Positions 33,791 to 45,099 of a DNA stretch of 64,000 bases are shown piece by piece; position 1 is the first letter of the stretch, and the number at the start of each line of letters is the position of its first letter. The notes under the pieces were generated by a model. That model did no database searches. It had not been told where the DNA came from and saw only the letters and a list, made by a program, of their open reading frames with translations. The DNA comes from Acanthosepion lycidas (taxonomy: Eukaryota > Mollusca > Cephalopoda > Sepiida > Sepiidae), in NCBI GenBank assembly GCA_963932145.1, contig OZ010586.1, positions 72,089,896-72,153,895 of the forward strand, in the 5' to 3' direction. A program made the position numbers and the translations under genes.

Positions 33791-34048
33791 CATGAATTAA
33801 ACAGGAATTTGGTTACTAATATTCCATGACTTGAAGCATTACAGACTGATTACTATCCAATGTTATGTACAAAGAGTGATTGCTTTTCTCTTCATAATGA
33901 ATTTCATGTGACAATGAACAGGAGGCTGTCTTGTAGTGAAACTATGCAACTGTTGACAATCTTATTTCAAATGAATCTTGGATAGAATAATGTTTGATGT
34001 TTCTAGTTCTGATTTGTAAAAAGCATTACTTACAAGGCATCATCTTTG

Positions 34049-34190
34049 TATATGGTGCAGCAGAAATACCTCCCACATATACTTTCCAGAAATACCTCCC
34101 ACATAATGCTAAGACATTAGCTAGATGTAAACACCATTGCCAGATATATCTTACCACTAATTGGTTGGTATTTCTGCTGCACCCTGTATA
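34049..34190. mobile_element. MITE with inverted ends ggtgcagcagaaatacc
   Basis: The left end tatggtgcagcagaaatacc and the right end ggtatttctgctgcaccctg are inverted copies beside TA dinucleotides. The motif cagaaatacctcccacata is duplicated inside. No coding. Confidence 0.75.
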
Positions 34191-34489
34191 TTTTAGCTAC
34201 TTTTCTTTATTCTTGTATGAAAGGTATGTTAAACCAAAAATATTGTCCATTTTCAGTCGACAAATATGTTGAGGCAGTTGTTAAGAGTAGAAAACAAAAA
34301 GGAAAATGATAATAACATTTTGCTGATGAAATCATTTTATTTTATGCTGGTGAGACATATTTGGTTTATCATAGACTTTGAGATGATTTTATAGAATGAA
34401 TACTGTTATAGTGGCCCAATTAAGAATAGCTTAGTGTTGAAATATACATGCTCAGATTACAAATATTCACTCTGCAGTTGAATACACTT

Positions 34490-34838
34490 GTGCTCACGGC
34501 CTTATACCATTGAAACATCAGTTCCTGTACAATTACTGAAGTTAAGCAATGTTGAACCTGATCAGTACCTAGATAGGTGACTGTCAGCTCATGTGCAGGT
34601 GGTGTAATGGATAGCTCAGAATTGAAAATTAGAGAGCGAAGTTCCAATTCCAGTTGTGTTTGTTATATTCACTTATGCACAAACACCCTTGGGAAAGGTA
34701 TGAATCCACCTTTTCTCCCCCTCCCTATGGGTTAATTGGTAGGTCTTGTATCAGTAAATCCTTATTATTGCAAAAAATTCTAAAAATATTTTCTGGCTTT
34801 ACATAAGATAAAAAGGTTGATAAGCCATAAAAAATGAA
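34490..34838 (+). mobile_element. SINE-C with long 5S-rRNA-like head
   Basis: 34490-34585 matches 5S rRNA: cacggccttataccattgaa, ctgaagttaagcaatgttga, acctgatcagtacctagata, ggtgact. The last ~30 nt of 5S are lost. Then ggtggtgtaatggatagctc, a gttccaattcc B box and the body to gttgataagccat. Confidence 0.88.
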
Positions 34839-35269
34839 CCAATCAATACACGTGTTATATTATTTCTCATGTTTCTTTACTCTTTAAATAATAGGAAAAG
34901 GTTATATGAATGTTGTAACATTAACAGCAAATATTTAAATTCAGTCTTTCTTTTGAAGGAGAATTTTCTTTTTTTACTTCACAACCACATCAACTGACAT
35001 GGTAATGCACCAACTTGAAGAAATTGTCAGTTGCATATAACTGCTTTCTCAGATCAATGATTAAAAATGGCTTTGAGCAAATGAAGTATATAGGTCTTGG
35101 CAAGGACTATACTTCTTCAAACCTTCTTCTTCCAAACAAGTAACTGCACCAGATAACAGAAATTGCATCACCTGAGTACTTTCAATAACAGCAACTGCTA
35201 AAATGCATATGTAACTTGAGGAGAAAATAATGGCATAATCAAGATGTTGACATTCTGCACCACCTTAAA

Positions 35270-35400
35270 CAAAGGATTAGAAAGAAAGCCCTGTCAATAT
35301 TGCAAAGAGCAATAGCAGCTAATGGACCTGAGAACCCTATTTTCCTGAAAAATTGTTTTAAGAGAAAGATTTTTATAAATAAACCAAAAGTAGCACTGGC
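35270..35400 (+). repeat. Dispersed repeat shared with 43205-43320
   Basis: tcaatattgcaaagagcaat and ttcctgaaaaattgttttaa recur at 43205-43285 in the same order. The open frame across it (to 35662) is not recognised. Confidence 0.5.
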
Positions 35401-35659
35401 TGCTCAGTCAATGAATGCCAAATGTTTCCATATAAGGCTGGTAATAAGTAATAAGAAATATCCATTGGAATTTTTTCTCCACCATAGAAAATTCACAAGT
35501 CCCATAACCCACTGGGCTCAGATGGGTGTCTTGTGTACTGCACCCATAGCAGTGGTGTGCCCAGGGCAAAATAGCCTGATGGAAGCCATCTATCTTCAAG
35601 CTTGTTTTGAATCTAGAGTTTTTCTTTTCCAAAGTTGGCCCTGTTATTTAACTCATAGC

Positions 35660-35765
35660 TGAGGTAAGAAAATTTGTACAAAAGTGAATGTAATAAACTT
35701 GACTGGAATTTGAACTCAGAACACTGATTTCTCTTGAGTCATTAACCATTACACAACTATATATA
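35660..35765 (-). mobile_element. SINE-C tRNA-like half, degenerate
   Basis: Reverse complement has tgtgtaatggttaatgactc and tgagttcaaattccagtc. Confidence 0.55.
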
Positions 35766-35934
35766 GCTGGCCACTTGTATTTGAGGATGCCCATCTACTA
35801 GGGTGATGAACCAATCCCTATTACAGATGCTTTCTAAGACACATTTGTGTTTATTCAACACCCACAGAGCCCACCTGTGGTTTATACTGCAACTCTGCAG
35901 AGCAGACCTTAGTTACAGTTTCTGGGAAAGAGTG

Positions 35935-36238
35935 TGTTATCTAGAGTATCAACAATATGAACAAGGTCATCATGCTCAAACCTTCGGTCATGATGACTTG
36001 TGAGATAGTGCTAGCACAGCTATCGATGGCCTCCAGGGGTACCGTCTACCCAATTTCACTTGGGTCAACCTATGGTATGGTTTTCAGGCACTTTCCAAAG
36101 ATGCTACACAATGGGATTGCCCACTCCATTCCGATAACATTTGTCCTTCCTGACAAATCGACTATGGTGAAATTTAAACCTGGTCTCATGGTCAGAAAGC
36201 AAACATTTTAACCACTCGGCCACATGCCCATACACATA
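35935..36238 (-). mobile_element. SINE-G copy
   Basis: Minus strand head gggcatgtggccgagtggtt has a strong A box (TGGCCGAGTGG), then accaggtttaaatttcacca as B-box region. The body includes gtcaggaaggacaaatgtta and gcatctttggaaagtgcctg. Matches 49715-49980. Confidence 0.75.
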
Positions 36239-36988
36239 AATGAACATCCTAAAAAATGAACCCACATCACGTGCGTTGTTTTTCAAAGAAAAAAAGTGTG
36301 AAAGCCAGCCAGAACAAGAATACAAGAAATGCTTACCTGAGCAAGCAACATTCCACGTGTTGGCCTGTCCAAAAGAAAACTGGCACACATGACCTGCATA
36401 AACTCTCATTATCAATGTGAATCTTGAAGGATAAGCAAATTCTCAATGAGTTTCATGCTGTGCTATGCAAATTAGGTTCTATAAAACTGGTAACTTGATT
36501 ACAGTCGGTGAGTCTGTCTACATATTATCTTGCATGGAAGATGAGTACTTGAGACGTGCAATTGCTGGATTGCATTTTATCCCCATATGTAATTCTACTA
36601 TAAGTACCTGCACATTCTGTATTTGTTCATTAAGAAGAAAATATTGAATGCTTATCCAGTCAGTTATGCTTTCTTTTAATCCTGGAAACATAATCATCAA
36701 AAAATCTACCTGAAAATCATCAAGAGAATGAGTCAACAGGTATAATTGTGTTGCTGTCTGTCTCTTCCATTAGCCTTGAGATTCATGTGCACCTGGACTT
36801 ATATTATTTCATTACATGCTGTCTTCTCTTTCTTTTCTTTCTTATTGATCATCATATTGAGTATTCTGTTAGTTGTAATTAGAGATTGAGTTTTGACAAC
36901 AACAACATTATTTTGAGTAAATACAACAATACTGGATATCAATAACAATTATAGTTGTATATTCATTCAATATATTTTCATCTTGCAG

Positions 36989-37021
36989 GAGACTAACGCA
37001 CTACTAGAAATAGAACAATGA
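36989..37021 (+). other. Possible alternative 3' terminal exon
   Basis: An acceptor-like tract (tattttcatcttgcag) is followed by a frame that, entered in phase 0 as the 16140-16242 exon leaves, reads ETNALLEIEQ and then stops. Any acceptor gives some short tail, so this is weak. No clear polyadenylation signal follows closely. Confidence 0.12.
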
Positions 37022-37164
37022 TGCACTGGTTTCATTAACTTTTGTTTTTGTTATGTATAACGTATCACAACGAATTCAGCTAATTTTAACAAAAGATGCT
37101 TTCTATTCCTGGTTGATAGTTTCTATCCTAAGCTAAAGCGAAACACTCATTGACATTTTTTTAT

Positions 37165-37470
37165 TTATTTATTTTTTACTGCTAGTTCACCCAATACAAG
37201 GCCCAAGAGCCACTTAAGGTAGAGGGGTACTGAGTGAGATTGTTGTAAGAGATAGGGAAGGAGGAAGTAAGAGAGTATTATGAGGACGAGTAAGATAGAT
37301 ATCAGTTGAGCCAGGACTTTGAGAGACCAAGATTGTAGTTTTCAGAGAAGCATTCCCTCAGAAGTTTCTTTCTCAAAGTAATGTTCTGAGGAAAAAGCTG
37401 TCTGAGTGGAACTTGCTTTTTAGCAAGGAACATGAAAGCAACAGTGACAAAAGTTAGAATTGCTTATCTG
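37165..37470 (-). mobile_element. LINE-F 3' end, antisense
   Basis: Starts with the family tail (complement of ggcccaagagccacttaagg) and includes the antisense of the FF.RT block (aagtttctttctcaaagtaa). Heavily mutated. Confidence 0.6.
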
Positions 37471-37689
37471 CAGTAACTTCACTCAAAATCAGCTTATGTA
37501 AATTTACCTTGATTAGCTTAGTTGCATTTTAACGATAACATTCGGTTTTGTAGTATTCATGAAATGATAAAAGCTGACTTCCTGCTATAAAATATGTGTA
37601 AGTGGATTAGCGATTATCATGTTGATGAAGTCTTCAAGTCATTCACTAATGGCATCTACTCTGACAAGTTTAAGGCCTGTAGTATAATA

Positions 37690-38369
37690 TTAGGTTGTCC
37701 CAAAAGTTCGTAAACACTTGTGAGAAATTGAATTTTTATGCAACACAATCCAGCACAATCGAGACAAGCGATGGGTTCAGAAAGTGCAAGAGACACCGTT
37801 GGTTCCAAAACAAGATCGATTTGGCAAGAAAGTCATGTTGTGCGTTTGGTGGAACTTTGAAGGAATCGTGCATTTTGAGTTGGTTCCGAATCAGTGCCAA
37901 ACTTTACTGTCAGCAACTGGAGCGGGTCTACGAAAAGTTGAAGCAAAAGTACCCAGCTCTGATCAACCGAAAGCGCGCTTTGATGCAGCAGGACAATGCC
38001 AAGCCACACACTGCCAGGAAGACCAAAGACAAGTTTGAAGAGCTGGACGGCGTTGAAGTTCTGCCACATCCAGCCTACAGTCCTGACTGTGCTCCATCAG
38101 ATTATGGCCTTTTCTGCTCAATGCAACACTTTCTGAATGGCCGCCAATTCAACTCGTTTGATGAAGTCGAGGAAGCATGTCAAGAATTCTCTGATTTGAA
38201 GGAGCTGAATGGTACTTTCACCAGATCCAAAAGCTTGCAGATCGATGGCAGAAAGTCTTGGAAAATGATGGTCTTTATTTTGAGGAATAATTTTTGTTGT
38301 TTTTGTTATTACTTGGCGAGTAAAATTTCAATTTTTTACAAGTGTTTACGAACTTTTGGGACAACCTAA
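37690..38369 (+). pseudogene. Internally deleted mariner transposon, 680 bp
   Basis: Perfect terminal repeats of about 32 bp (TTAGGTTGTCCCAAAAGTTC ... and complement) are flanked by TA (37688-37689 and 38370-38371). The transposase N-terminus with the HTH region and first Asp is missing. What remains has VMLCVWWNFEGIVHFEL in one frame, then ELYCQQL-like LYCQQLERVYEKLKQKYPAL, MQQDNAKPHTARKTKD and HPAYSPDCAPSDYGLF in the other. QDN and APSDY hold the second and third Asp of the DD34D triad. A frameshift near 37890 joins these two parts. Full mariners are about 1.3 kb, so about half is lost. Non-autonomous, but the ends look usable by an active relative. Confidence 0.92.
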
Positions 38370-38395
38370 TAATATAAACTCATCGACAAATGAAT

Positions 38396-38790
38396 TCATT
38401 ATTTACATTATTCGGACTATCATCCTCATCTTTGTTGCCATATTTATTACAATGTTTCAGCCGGACACATGGCACAGTGGATAAAGGCGTTAGTTAGATC
38501 CAATGACGGGACCCAAAGTGTGTGAGTTCAATACCTGGTTAAGGCAGTGGAGAACTTGGAGAGGGGGATTAACAGGAGATAACTGATAACCGACATCCAA
38601 TAGACATGGCATGTGGAACTAGAATGGTCTACCCCAGCGAGCAAAATAAAGGGTTCAGTTCGACATTCCAACTATCTGAAGAAGGCCAGAGTGTACAACA
38701 GCCGAAACGTGATAAATATGGCAACAAAGATGAGGAAAATAGTCCAAATAATGTAAATAGTGTACAGAACACCTCATCTTAGAGATATAG
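38396..38790 (+). mobile_element. SINE-1, palindromic copy
   Basis: 38396-38459 is an inverted SINE-1 tail (ggactatcatcctcatcttt, ccatatttattacaatgttt) joined to a sense SINE-1 beginning ggacacatggcacagtggat. One tail unit only. It lies 25 bp from the mariner. Confidence 0.8.
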
Positions 38791-38924
38791 ACAGACAAAT
38801 GAATTTATTATGAATTTTATTATACTTAGATTATTGTTGGTTGGAAAAGACCAAGGCATTTAAAATCCACTGAAGAATTCTGACCACAGTATGCAGCAAA
38901 AAAGGAGCAAGAATTGATTGGAAA

Positions 38925-39520
38925 CAAGGAATAATTTTTATTTTCTAATAAGGATATATCAAAAAAGAATTCTTATCAGTAAAGAGCAATAATTAGAATG
39001 CAAAGAACAATTTTTATTTTCTAATAATGACGTACTTCTGTATAAGCCAACTTTATGTATAGTGCATCTCTTGAATTTTTTGTGCATGAATTTTAACCTC
39101 TTCAGAAAAAATATTACCTGTGTCTAGTGCAACCCCCTATTTTTGCATAAAAATGCTAATCATAAAAACTTGCACTATACTCAAGTATATACAGTATATT
39201 AAATAAAATTCCTATGAGTAAATAAAAGAGTAAGAATGGTAGTAAGCAAGGAATAATTTTTATTTTTTTTATAATGACTTATCAAAAAAAAAAAAAAGAA
39301 AAATCCCAATCATTTCAGTAAGGAGGTAAGAAACAAGGAATAATTTTTATTTTCTAATAATGACTTATGAAAAACAAATGATGACCAGTAAAGAAAGGAG
39401 CAGTAATTAGTAAAAAGCAAGGAATAATTCTTATTTTTAATATTCCCTACTGATAAATGATCAAAAAAAGGAAGGCACAATAATTAGTAGGAAATAAGGA
39501 ATCATTCTCTTTTCTAATAA
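38925..39520 (+). repeat. Degenerate minisatellite, about six copies
   Basis: caaggaataatttttatttt followed by ctaataatgacttatcaaaa recurs near 38930, 39003, 39246, 39340, 39419 and 39495 with variable spacers containing agtaaagagcaataattag. Confidence 0.75.
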
Positions 39521-39883
39521 TGACATACCATAGGAGAATTCCTGCCCCAATATGCAACAAAGAAAATGGCAAAGATTGACATATGCATTAGTCTTTCTAA
39601 TGAAAGCATATTTGGAGAAAATCTTCAAATACTTGTAAAATCCAAAAGAAGAAAATTTTTTGAACATTTAGGACATTAAAGATTAATGAAAGAATTGTTT
39701 GGAGAAAGCAAAGTGATTGTTAAAAAAAATATTTTTATCTGAAATTATCACTGTATAATATTCATTCTATGTGAGTAAAATTCACAGTTGCATTAAATGC
39801 ATCAACAAAAATGAGGAAAAATAAATATTTGTTGTGTAAAATAAGTGCTTTCATTTTTGTCATTAGCCTACAGCTTTATTGGT

Positions 39884-40352
39884 TATAATTAATTCATCGA
39901 GTCTAGAAGAATCCTCAACAGAATGCAGAAAGCACTGGATGGCCGTTTCGTCCTATTTTGGTGACTCATCAGCAGTGTGCATCCACTACCAAGAATCAAA
40001 CATGGACTGTTAAGATATGACACAAGCATCATACCGACTGGACCAATGTGTCTCAGTGATGGAGAGGTAACTTGATGAAATTTTCTTGACAAAGATTTCA
40101 TAAAAAGACGGAGAGGTAACACATTGGAATTTGTGAAGAGCTGGTGCTATATCGAGTCTGGTTTGTTACCTCTCCATCACCAAAACAAGTTGATCCAGTG
40201 GGTATGATGCTTGCATCATCTCATAACGGTCCAGCTTTGATTCTCAGTAGTGGATGCACACTGCTGATGAGTCCCAAAAATCGGTTGAAACAGCCATCCA
40301 ATGCTTTCTGCATTCTGTTGAGGATTCTTATAGACTCCATGAATTAATTATG
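39884..40352. mobile_element. Foldback element with ~195-bp inverted arms
   Basis: 39884-40075 and 40158-40352 are inverted copies: taattaattcat ends, aatcctcaacagaatgcaga, tcatcagcagtgtgcatcca, gatggagaggtaac. The spacer is about 80 bp. The flanks share atttgttgtgtaaaataa on both sides (39831 and 40447), also seen at 4697. Each arm keeps an open frame by chance. Confidence 0.85.
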
Positions 40353-40844
40353 ATTATTATTAAAGGGAATTTCTATACATTTATTGGTATACCCAAATAT
40401 TCACCAACAAATTAAGTGCATTAACAAGGAAGGATATTATGTTGAAAATATTTGTTGTGTAAAATAACTCCTTTTTCGTCATTTGTCTGTAGTTTTATTG
40501 ATGTACTTGTGTATTTTCTCTAGTTTTTATTCTTATAATTGTATCTTTAAAGCCAAGATATTACATTTCATCCTGTTACCATTTCCATAGACAAATTGAA
40601 AGGAAACTATGTAGTTAGCAGGAAGATATCACTGATATTAAAAGAAGAAATTCTTCTTGCATATAAAATATAGGAACATAAATCAGTATTAGTATATATA
40701 GATATATGTAGATATATTTGCTTACATTTGTGTGTTGATCATTTTGTGTATATGTTGGGTTTGATAATTTTATGCACAGCAAATGAAATCTAATTTTAAA
40801 ACTTTAATAATTTTCTTTCAGCTAAAGAAATGCAGAGTCACAAT

Positions 40845-40975
40845 AGAGAAAGGATAGTAGCTCAGATTGAGTTTGAGTTCCAGTCAAGTTCATTGCATTC
40901 ATTTATGTACTAATACCCTTGAGAACGATATGAATCCATCTCTTCTCCACCAGCCATGGGTAAATAGAAGGACAG
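40845..40975 (+). mobile_element. SINE-C fragment
   Basis: ggatagtagctcagattgag, gagttccagtcaagttcatt, gaacgatatgaatccatctc: the tRNA-like half and body. Confidence 0.65.
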
Positions 40976-41839
40976 ACTGGGCTCTATGATCTTAGTTGGC
41001 AAGCAGTCTTGGAGAAGGAAAACTCTGAATTCAAACCTACTCCTGCCTTAGAGGTCCTGTCTCTTGAACTTCTGAGTGGAGGGACGGGTTAACCTCAACA
41101 TCCCCACTGCAAAATGAGCCAGCAAGCCATTGCACTATTCTGCCTTGAATGTCACCACAATTGTGGGATGGAGGGGAGTGGTAACCAGAGCAGTACAAAA
41201 TATGCTAAATGAATAAATAATGATGTTGCAAAACATAAGATAAATTTCATCAAAATTAGTTCAGCCATTTTGAAATGCCACCATGATATAAACTAAAAAA
41301 TTAAATGAGTTTTGTTAACATTTTCTTGTTTCTTGTTTAATTTCTTTGTTAAAAACTGGCTTAGAAAAAAGACAAAAGTCTGTAAATGTGATTGATAATT
41401 TGAGAAATATTTACCCAAGGCAATATTAGGATAATCTTGCTAATTTGTCATATTTCTAATTTTTTTTTCTATCATACCTTAACATGATATCTTTTTATGA
41501 AATCTTTGTCAAGAAATACTCCTTTTTTTTTTATTTACTTTTCTTTTTAACTCTCATTAACTGATTTTTATTTTGATATAATTATTACTTTTACTTTTTA
41601 TAAAAGCAATAAAAATAGAAACTAGAAATAAATTTTGCTTATTTTAATTCATGATTGAGACAACTTAATTTGTCTGGCACTTTCCTCATTGGAATCATTT
41701 TTTTAATCTCAATTTAAAAAGCAACAACATTTACTTCTTTCCCTCCCAGCCGTGAAATCACTATTTTGCTATGTATCGAATGCACATACATATCTGAGAT
41801 TGTTTTCTGAAAAATACAAAATTAGCATTCCTTCTTCTA

Positions 41840-42600
41840 TGTGCCCTTTCATTTTAGGATGTTGCTGATTATAGCTCTCCACAATTTCCTGTGTTATGTA
41901 GTTTTTAATAAATTTTGTTTTTCTGTTATCTCGCCTAAACTGTTCTGTGATCCATTCAATGAAGCTCTCTAGTTACATTATGTGCTATTTTCCTGTTTAT
42001 TTTGCCTTCATTATATCCTCTGAGTATCAAATTTTCCAAACCCTCTTTCCTCATTATGTACCTTAGAAATTACAAACTGCCTCTTCCTGATGCTAAGTAT
42101 AAGTACTTTTTGTTTCCATTTCCTCTAAAGCTTTGACATTGCTCAGATGTTTGGTCTATGGTATGCTCGACATTATTCTGTAGAACCAGATTTCTGTTTC
42201 TTCAAGTTTATTCATCATTTGTGAGGAGATTGTCCAGCATTTACTACTATATAGCAGGACTGATATTACATAAGAGTCCAATATTCTTTCTTGGTTTCTA
42301 ACAAAATTTTCTTGTTTCTTAGTACTTTGCTTTGCTTTTGGAAAGAATCTTTTGCTATTCCAATGTGCCTTCAGATTTCAGGGTCATACTTTCTGTCCTC
42401 TATTAAAACATTTCCCAGATATTTAAATTGCAGTATTTGCTTGATTTTGGCATCTCCAATTTGTAATTTACATGTTGGGACTGTTGTTGTTTTTGGTTTT
42501 AATGTTTCAGTTGCACTAGTATCAGCATCCCTATTAATCCCCCTCATTAGTGCAATGAGAGGTTGCACAATATTTTTTCAGTTGTGCTCTGTCCACAGAC
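41840..42600 (-). pseudogene. Longest LINE-A copy, RT C-terminal region
   Basis: Minus frame at 42371-42568 reads TVPTCKLQIGDAKIKQILQF and KYLGNVLIEDRKYDPEI, the conserved F.YLGS.LTEDGK...EI block of a LINE with endonuclease-reverse transcriptase architecture. Downstream in shifted frames come the equivalents of SKVLRNRKIL, YGSECWT and RKEGLENL. Frameshifts throughout. This copy shows that the many short LINE-A pieces in the window are 5'-truncated copies of one element. Confidence 0.8.
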
Positions 42601-43299
42601 TGAGACTCAACTGAGAGTTGATAACAGCACAAGCATGACAGTGTACTGCTAAACTCTCTAACATCCCAGAAAATGTGCCTGCTTTTATGGAGCCTAAAAC
42701 TTTAGTAGATGGCTAGCAAAGAAGTCATTTGCATAGCTAATACCTCTCAGCTCAGCATCTTGACTGTCTCATGCAGAAGCTGGTAAACACTTTCTTTCTT
42801 CATAACCAGACATTCTAGGGTTCACACTGGCTCTTGTTCTGGCAGGTCAACCACACTAAACGTTCTCTTTGACCAACGAGTTGGGTACTGTTATCAGTAG
42901 CGATTAGCTGCTCCATCTGTATTTTGTTTTCACTACATATACTGTACTTAAGATTCTTATTTAGAGATTCTATAGTAATTAAAAATCAACCTCTTTTTTT
43001 TCTTCTTACTAAAAAGAGAAAACATTTGGAAACTAAGGACATGAACTTTCTAATTCATATCATTCTGATATACTTGAAACCTATATGTGTTTAGTAAAAA
43101 GAGGATTCTTATTAGCTCATATATATATTCAGGCATAGTATATTGCATTAAGGAATATTTAACATAACAATGATATTTATTTTTAATTTAATGTTTGAAA
43201 AAAAATACCATCAATATTGGAAAGAGCTATAACAGTGAAACTTAAGAAGTTTAATTTTTTGAAAAACTGTTTTAAGAAAAATGTTTTATAAATTATTTT

Positions 43300-44140
43300 A
43301 TAAAAAAGTTTTTATAAAAAGTTGTAGAGAAAATGGAAACAAAACGTAAACTTATACTTAACATCTTTGATGTAATGGAATAACCTGTCACCCTATGAGT
43401 GACTACACTATAGGTAGTAACTACCAATAAATATCTGTAAGTAAATGGACTACAGGGACTTGCTGGAATCTGTTCCAGCAAGATGGTTGAACTCTCTGTC
43501 CTCAAGCAGAGAGGAACCTGGATGAGGCTCTGCGGAAGGGCAGAGTCTCATTCAGGGAGGTTGACCAACCCGATTCTGTTTTTACAGTTTCTACAGGCAT
43601 TTTTTGGCCAAGCTTATGTGCTCGGAAAACCCATGTAAAACTTGGCCTTGTGCCACATCTTTCCCCCGTGGGGGGTGGGGTGGTGGGTAAGTAAATATTG
43701 ACTTGCTAGGATCTTTTGAGTACAACTCAGACTTTATTTGAGAACTACCAACCTTCCAATAGTAGTACTCACTACTGGATTGACTTGCGACAACCTTGTT
43801 CATAACTGTTATCTTTATTCTTATTGTACTGGTTTTTACAATAAACCGTTACTTATTTTATCCGCCTTGTTTTTCAAGTATATATTCCTATTAGCACTGA
43901 AGTTGAAATTTCCACCTTACATAATGAGGAAAGAGAGTCTGGAAAATTTGATACTCATAGGACATGTTGAAAACAAGAGGGAGCGAAGAAAACAATGCAT
44001 AATCTACCTCATGAAATATTAAATGGATAGAAGAATGTGATTTCAGCAAAAGGCCAAAATTTACTAAGAGCTACAAAGGATGGGAAATTGTGGAGAGCTA
44101 TGAGTACCAATGTCCTGAAGGGACATGGCACATAGAAGAA
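43300..44140 (+). mobile_element. LINE-A 3' region, sense, split by an LTR
   Basis: Left part agagaaaatggaaacaaaac ... cttaacatc (to about 43372). Right part from aagttgaaatttccacctta (43901) through gaggaaagagagtctggaaa to tcctgaagggacatggcaca. The two parts are adjacent in other copies. Confidence 0.75.
43376..43900. mobile_element. Probable solo LTR, about 525 bp
   Basis: It interrupts the LINE-A copy exactly between two blocks that are contiguous elsewhere. It begins TGTAATGGAATAACC and includes an aataaa signal (43839-43845) followed by a T/GT-rich stretch, as in LTRs. There is no coding and no second LTR. A clear target duplication could not be fixed. It shares only the TGTAATG start with the gypsy LTR at 23180. 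Confidence 0.5.
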
Positions 44141-44339
44141 GATGACTGAAAGAAGAAGACTGTTGAATGTATATATTAGATATAGCAGATAAATATTAAT
44201 AGTGTATAATACTGATTCTACAAGGACACAGATCAATTATCAATTCATAAGTAATTGTTAACTTTTGAGGTACTCGTTAAAAAAAAAAAGATCATTACAT
44301 ACTGATAACTGAATAATAATTAACACTTTCAGAACCAAA

Positions 44340-44880
44340 CTTGTATACATTGGATAATCTCTTATCACAAACACACTATCTCTTATGCAAAACACTTAGT
44401 ACCAGACACTTTTCAGAAAAGGATATTGTTTTTAGGTTTTGTAAGGGGGTGATGTGGTCGCAGAAATTGTCTGACAGCCATGATTGGGCTCTCCTGCTTG
44501 TGTGGCACAGTTCAGAGTCCTGTCGACAGACATAGGGTCTTCCAGAAGCCACCCTCTTGACCTAGCCACTTGATGTAGGCTCCTGTGTTGAGTCTGAGGC
44601 CCTGTGGGAAGATGAATGGAGACATAATGGTGCCACCATTAGTGATCTCTCCAAACACCATGATGTTGATATATCATCCAACACTTTCTGAATTCTCTGC
44701 ACTGTCCACAAATTGACACCCAAATACTCTGAAATGTTTGTATTGGAGCTTCTGGTACAAATGCCGAACAGTACAGCATGCCATTTCAAAATTTCTGGCA
44801 GAGTGAATTGTATGATGGTTCTCTTTTTCTCACAGATGGTGCCCAACTGACCCTACTATACTGCGTTGTTAACAAAATCA
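44340..44880 (-). pseudogene. Internally deleted Tc1/mariner-type transposase
   Basis: Minus frame 44846-44562 begins MGTICEKKRTIIQFTLPEIL and continues to LGVNLWTVQRIQKVLDD, a helix-turn-helix N-terminus. It then jumps to the catalytic region: shifted frames give HHGVWRDH, GGTIMSPFIFP, GLRLNTGAYIKW, GRPYV-like and a final VPHKQESPIMAVRQFLRP region. Compared with the family the part between the HTH and the core is missing, the first Asp region is degenerate and frames shift at least twice. Terminal repeats were not resolved. Confidence 0.6.
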
Positions 44881-45099
44881 AAAACAAACAATGCACATGT
44901 GCAAAATTAAAAACTTAAAATGGCAACAATTTACCCATCACACCCTTTATTTGTGCTGCTTATTTAGTGTGAAACTTGTGTCTGGTGTTTTTTCGCAATT
45001 TCTTCAGTGTTTGGTTGAATGTGCAATAAGCAGACCCTCATTTCTTCTTCAGTTGAGTGCAGTCTTTTTCACTTCTAATTTTGATGTTATTTAGAGTTG

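Noticed and set aside
35300-35662. 120-residue + frame
   Set aside because: Its first part is a dispersed repeat shared with 43205-43320 and the remainder has no recognisable domain.
39889-40347. Two similar proteins on opposite strands
   Set aside because: They are the two arms of a foldback; both frames are by-products.
40822-40905. Possible dystrobrevin exon after ttttctttcag (KEMQSHNRERIVAQIE)
   Set aside because: It looked faintly like the coiled-coil start, but most of it is the SINE-C consensus (ggatagtagctcagattgag), so the reading is coincidence.
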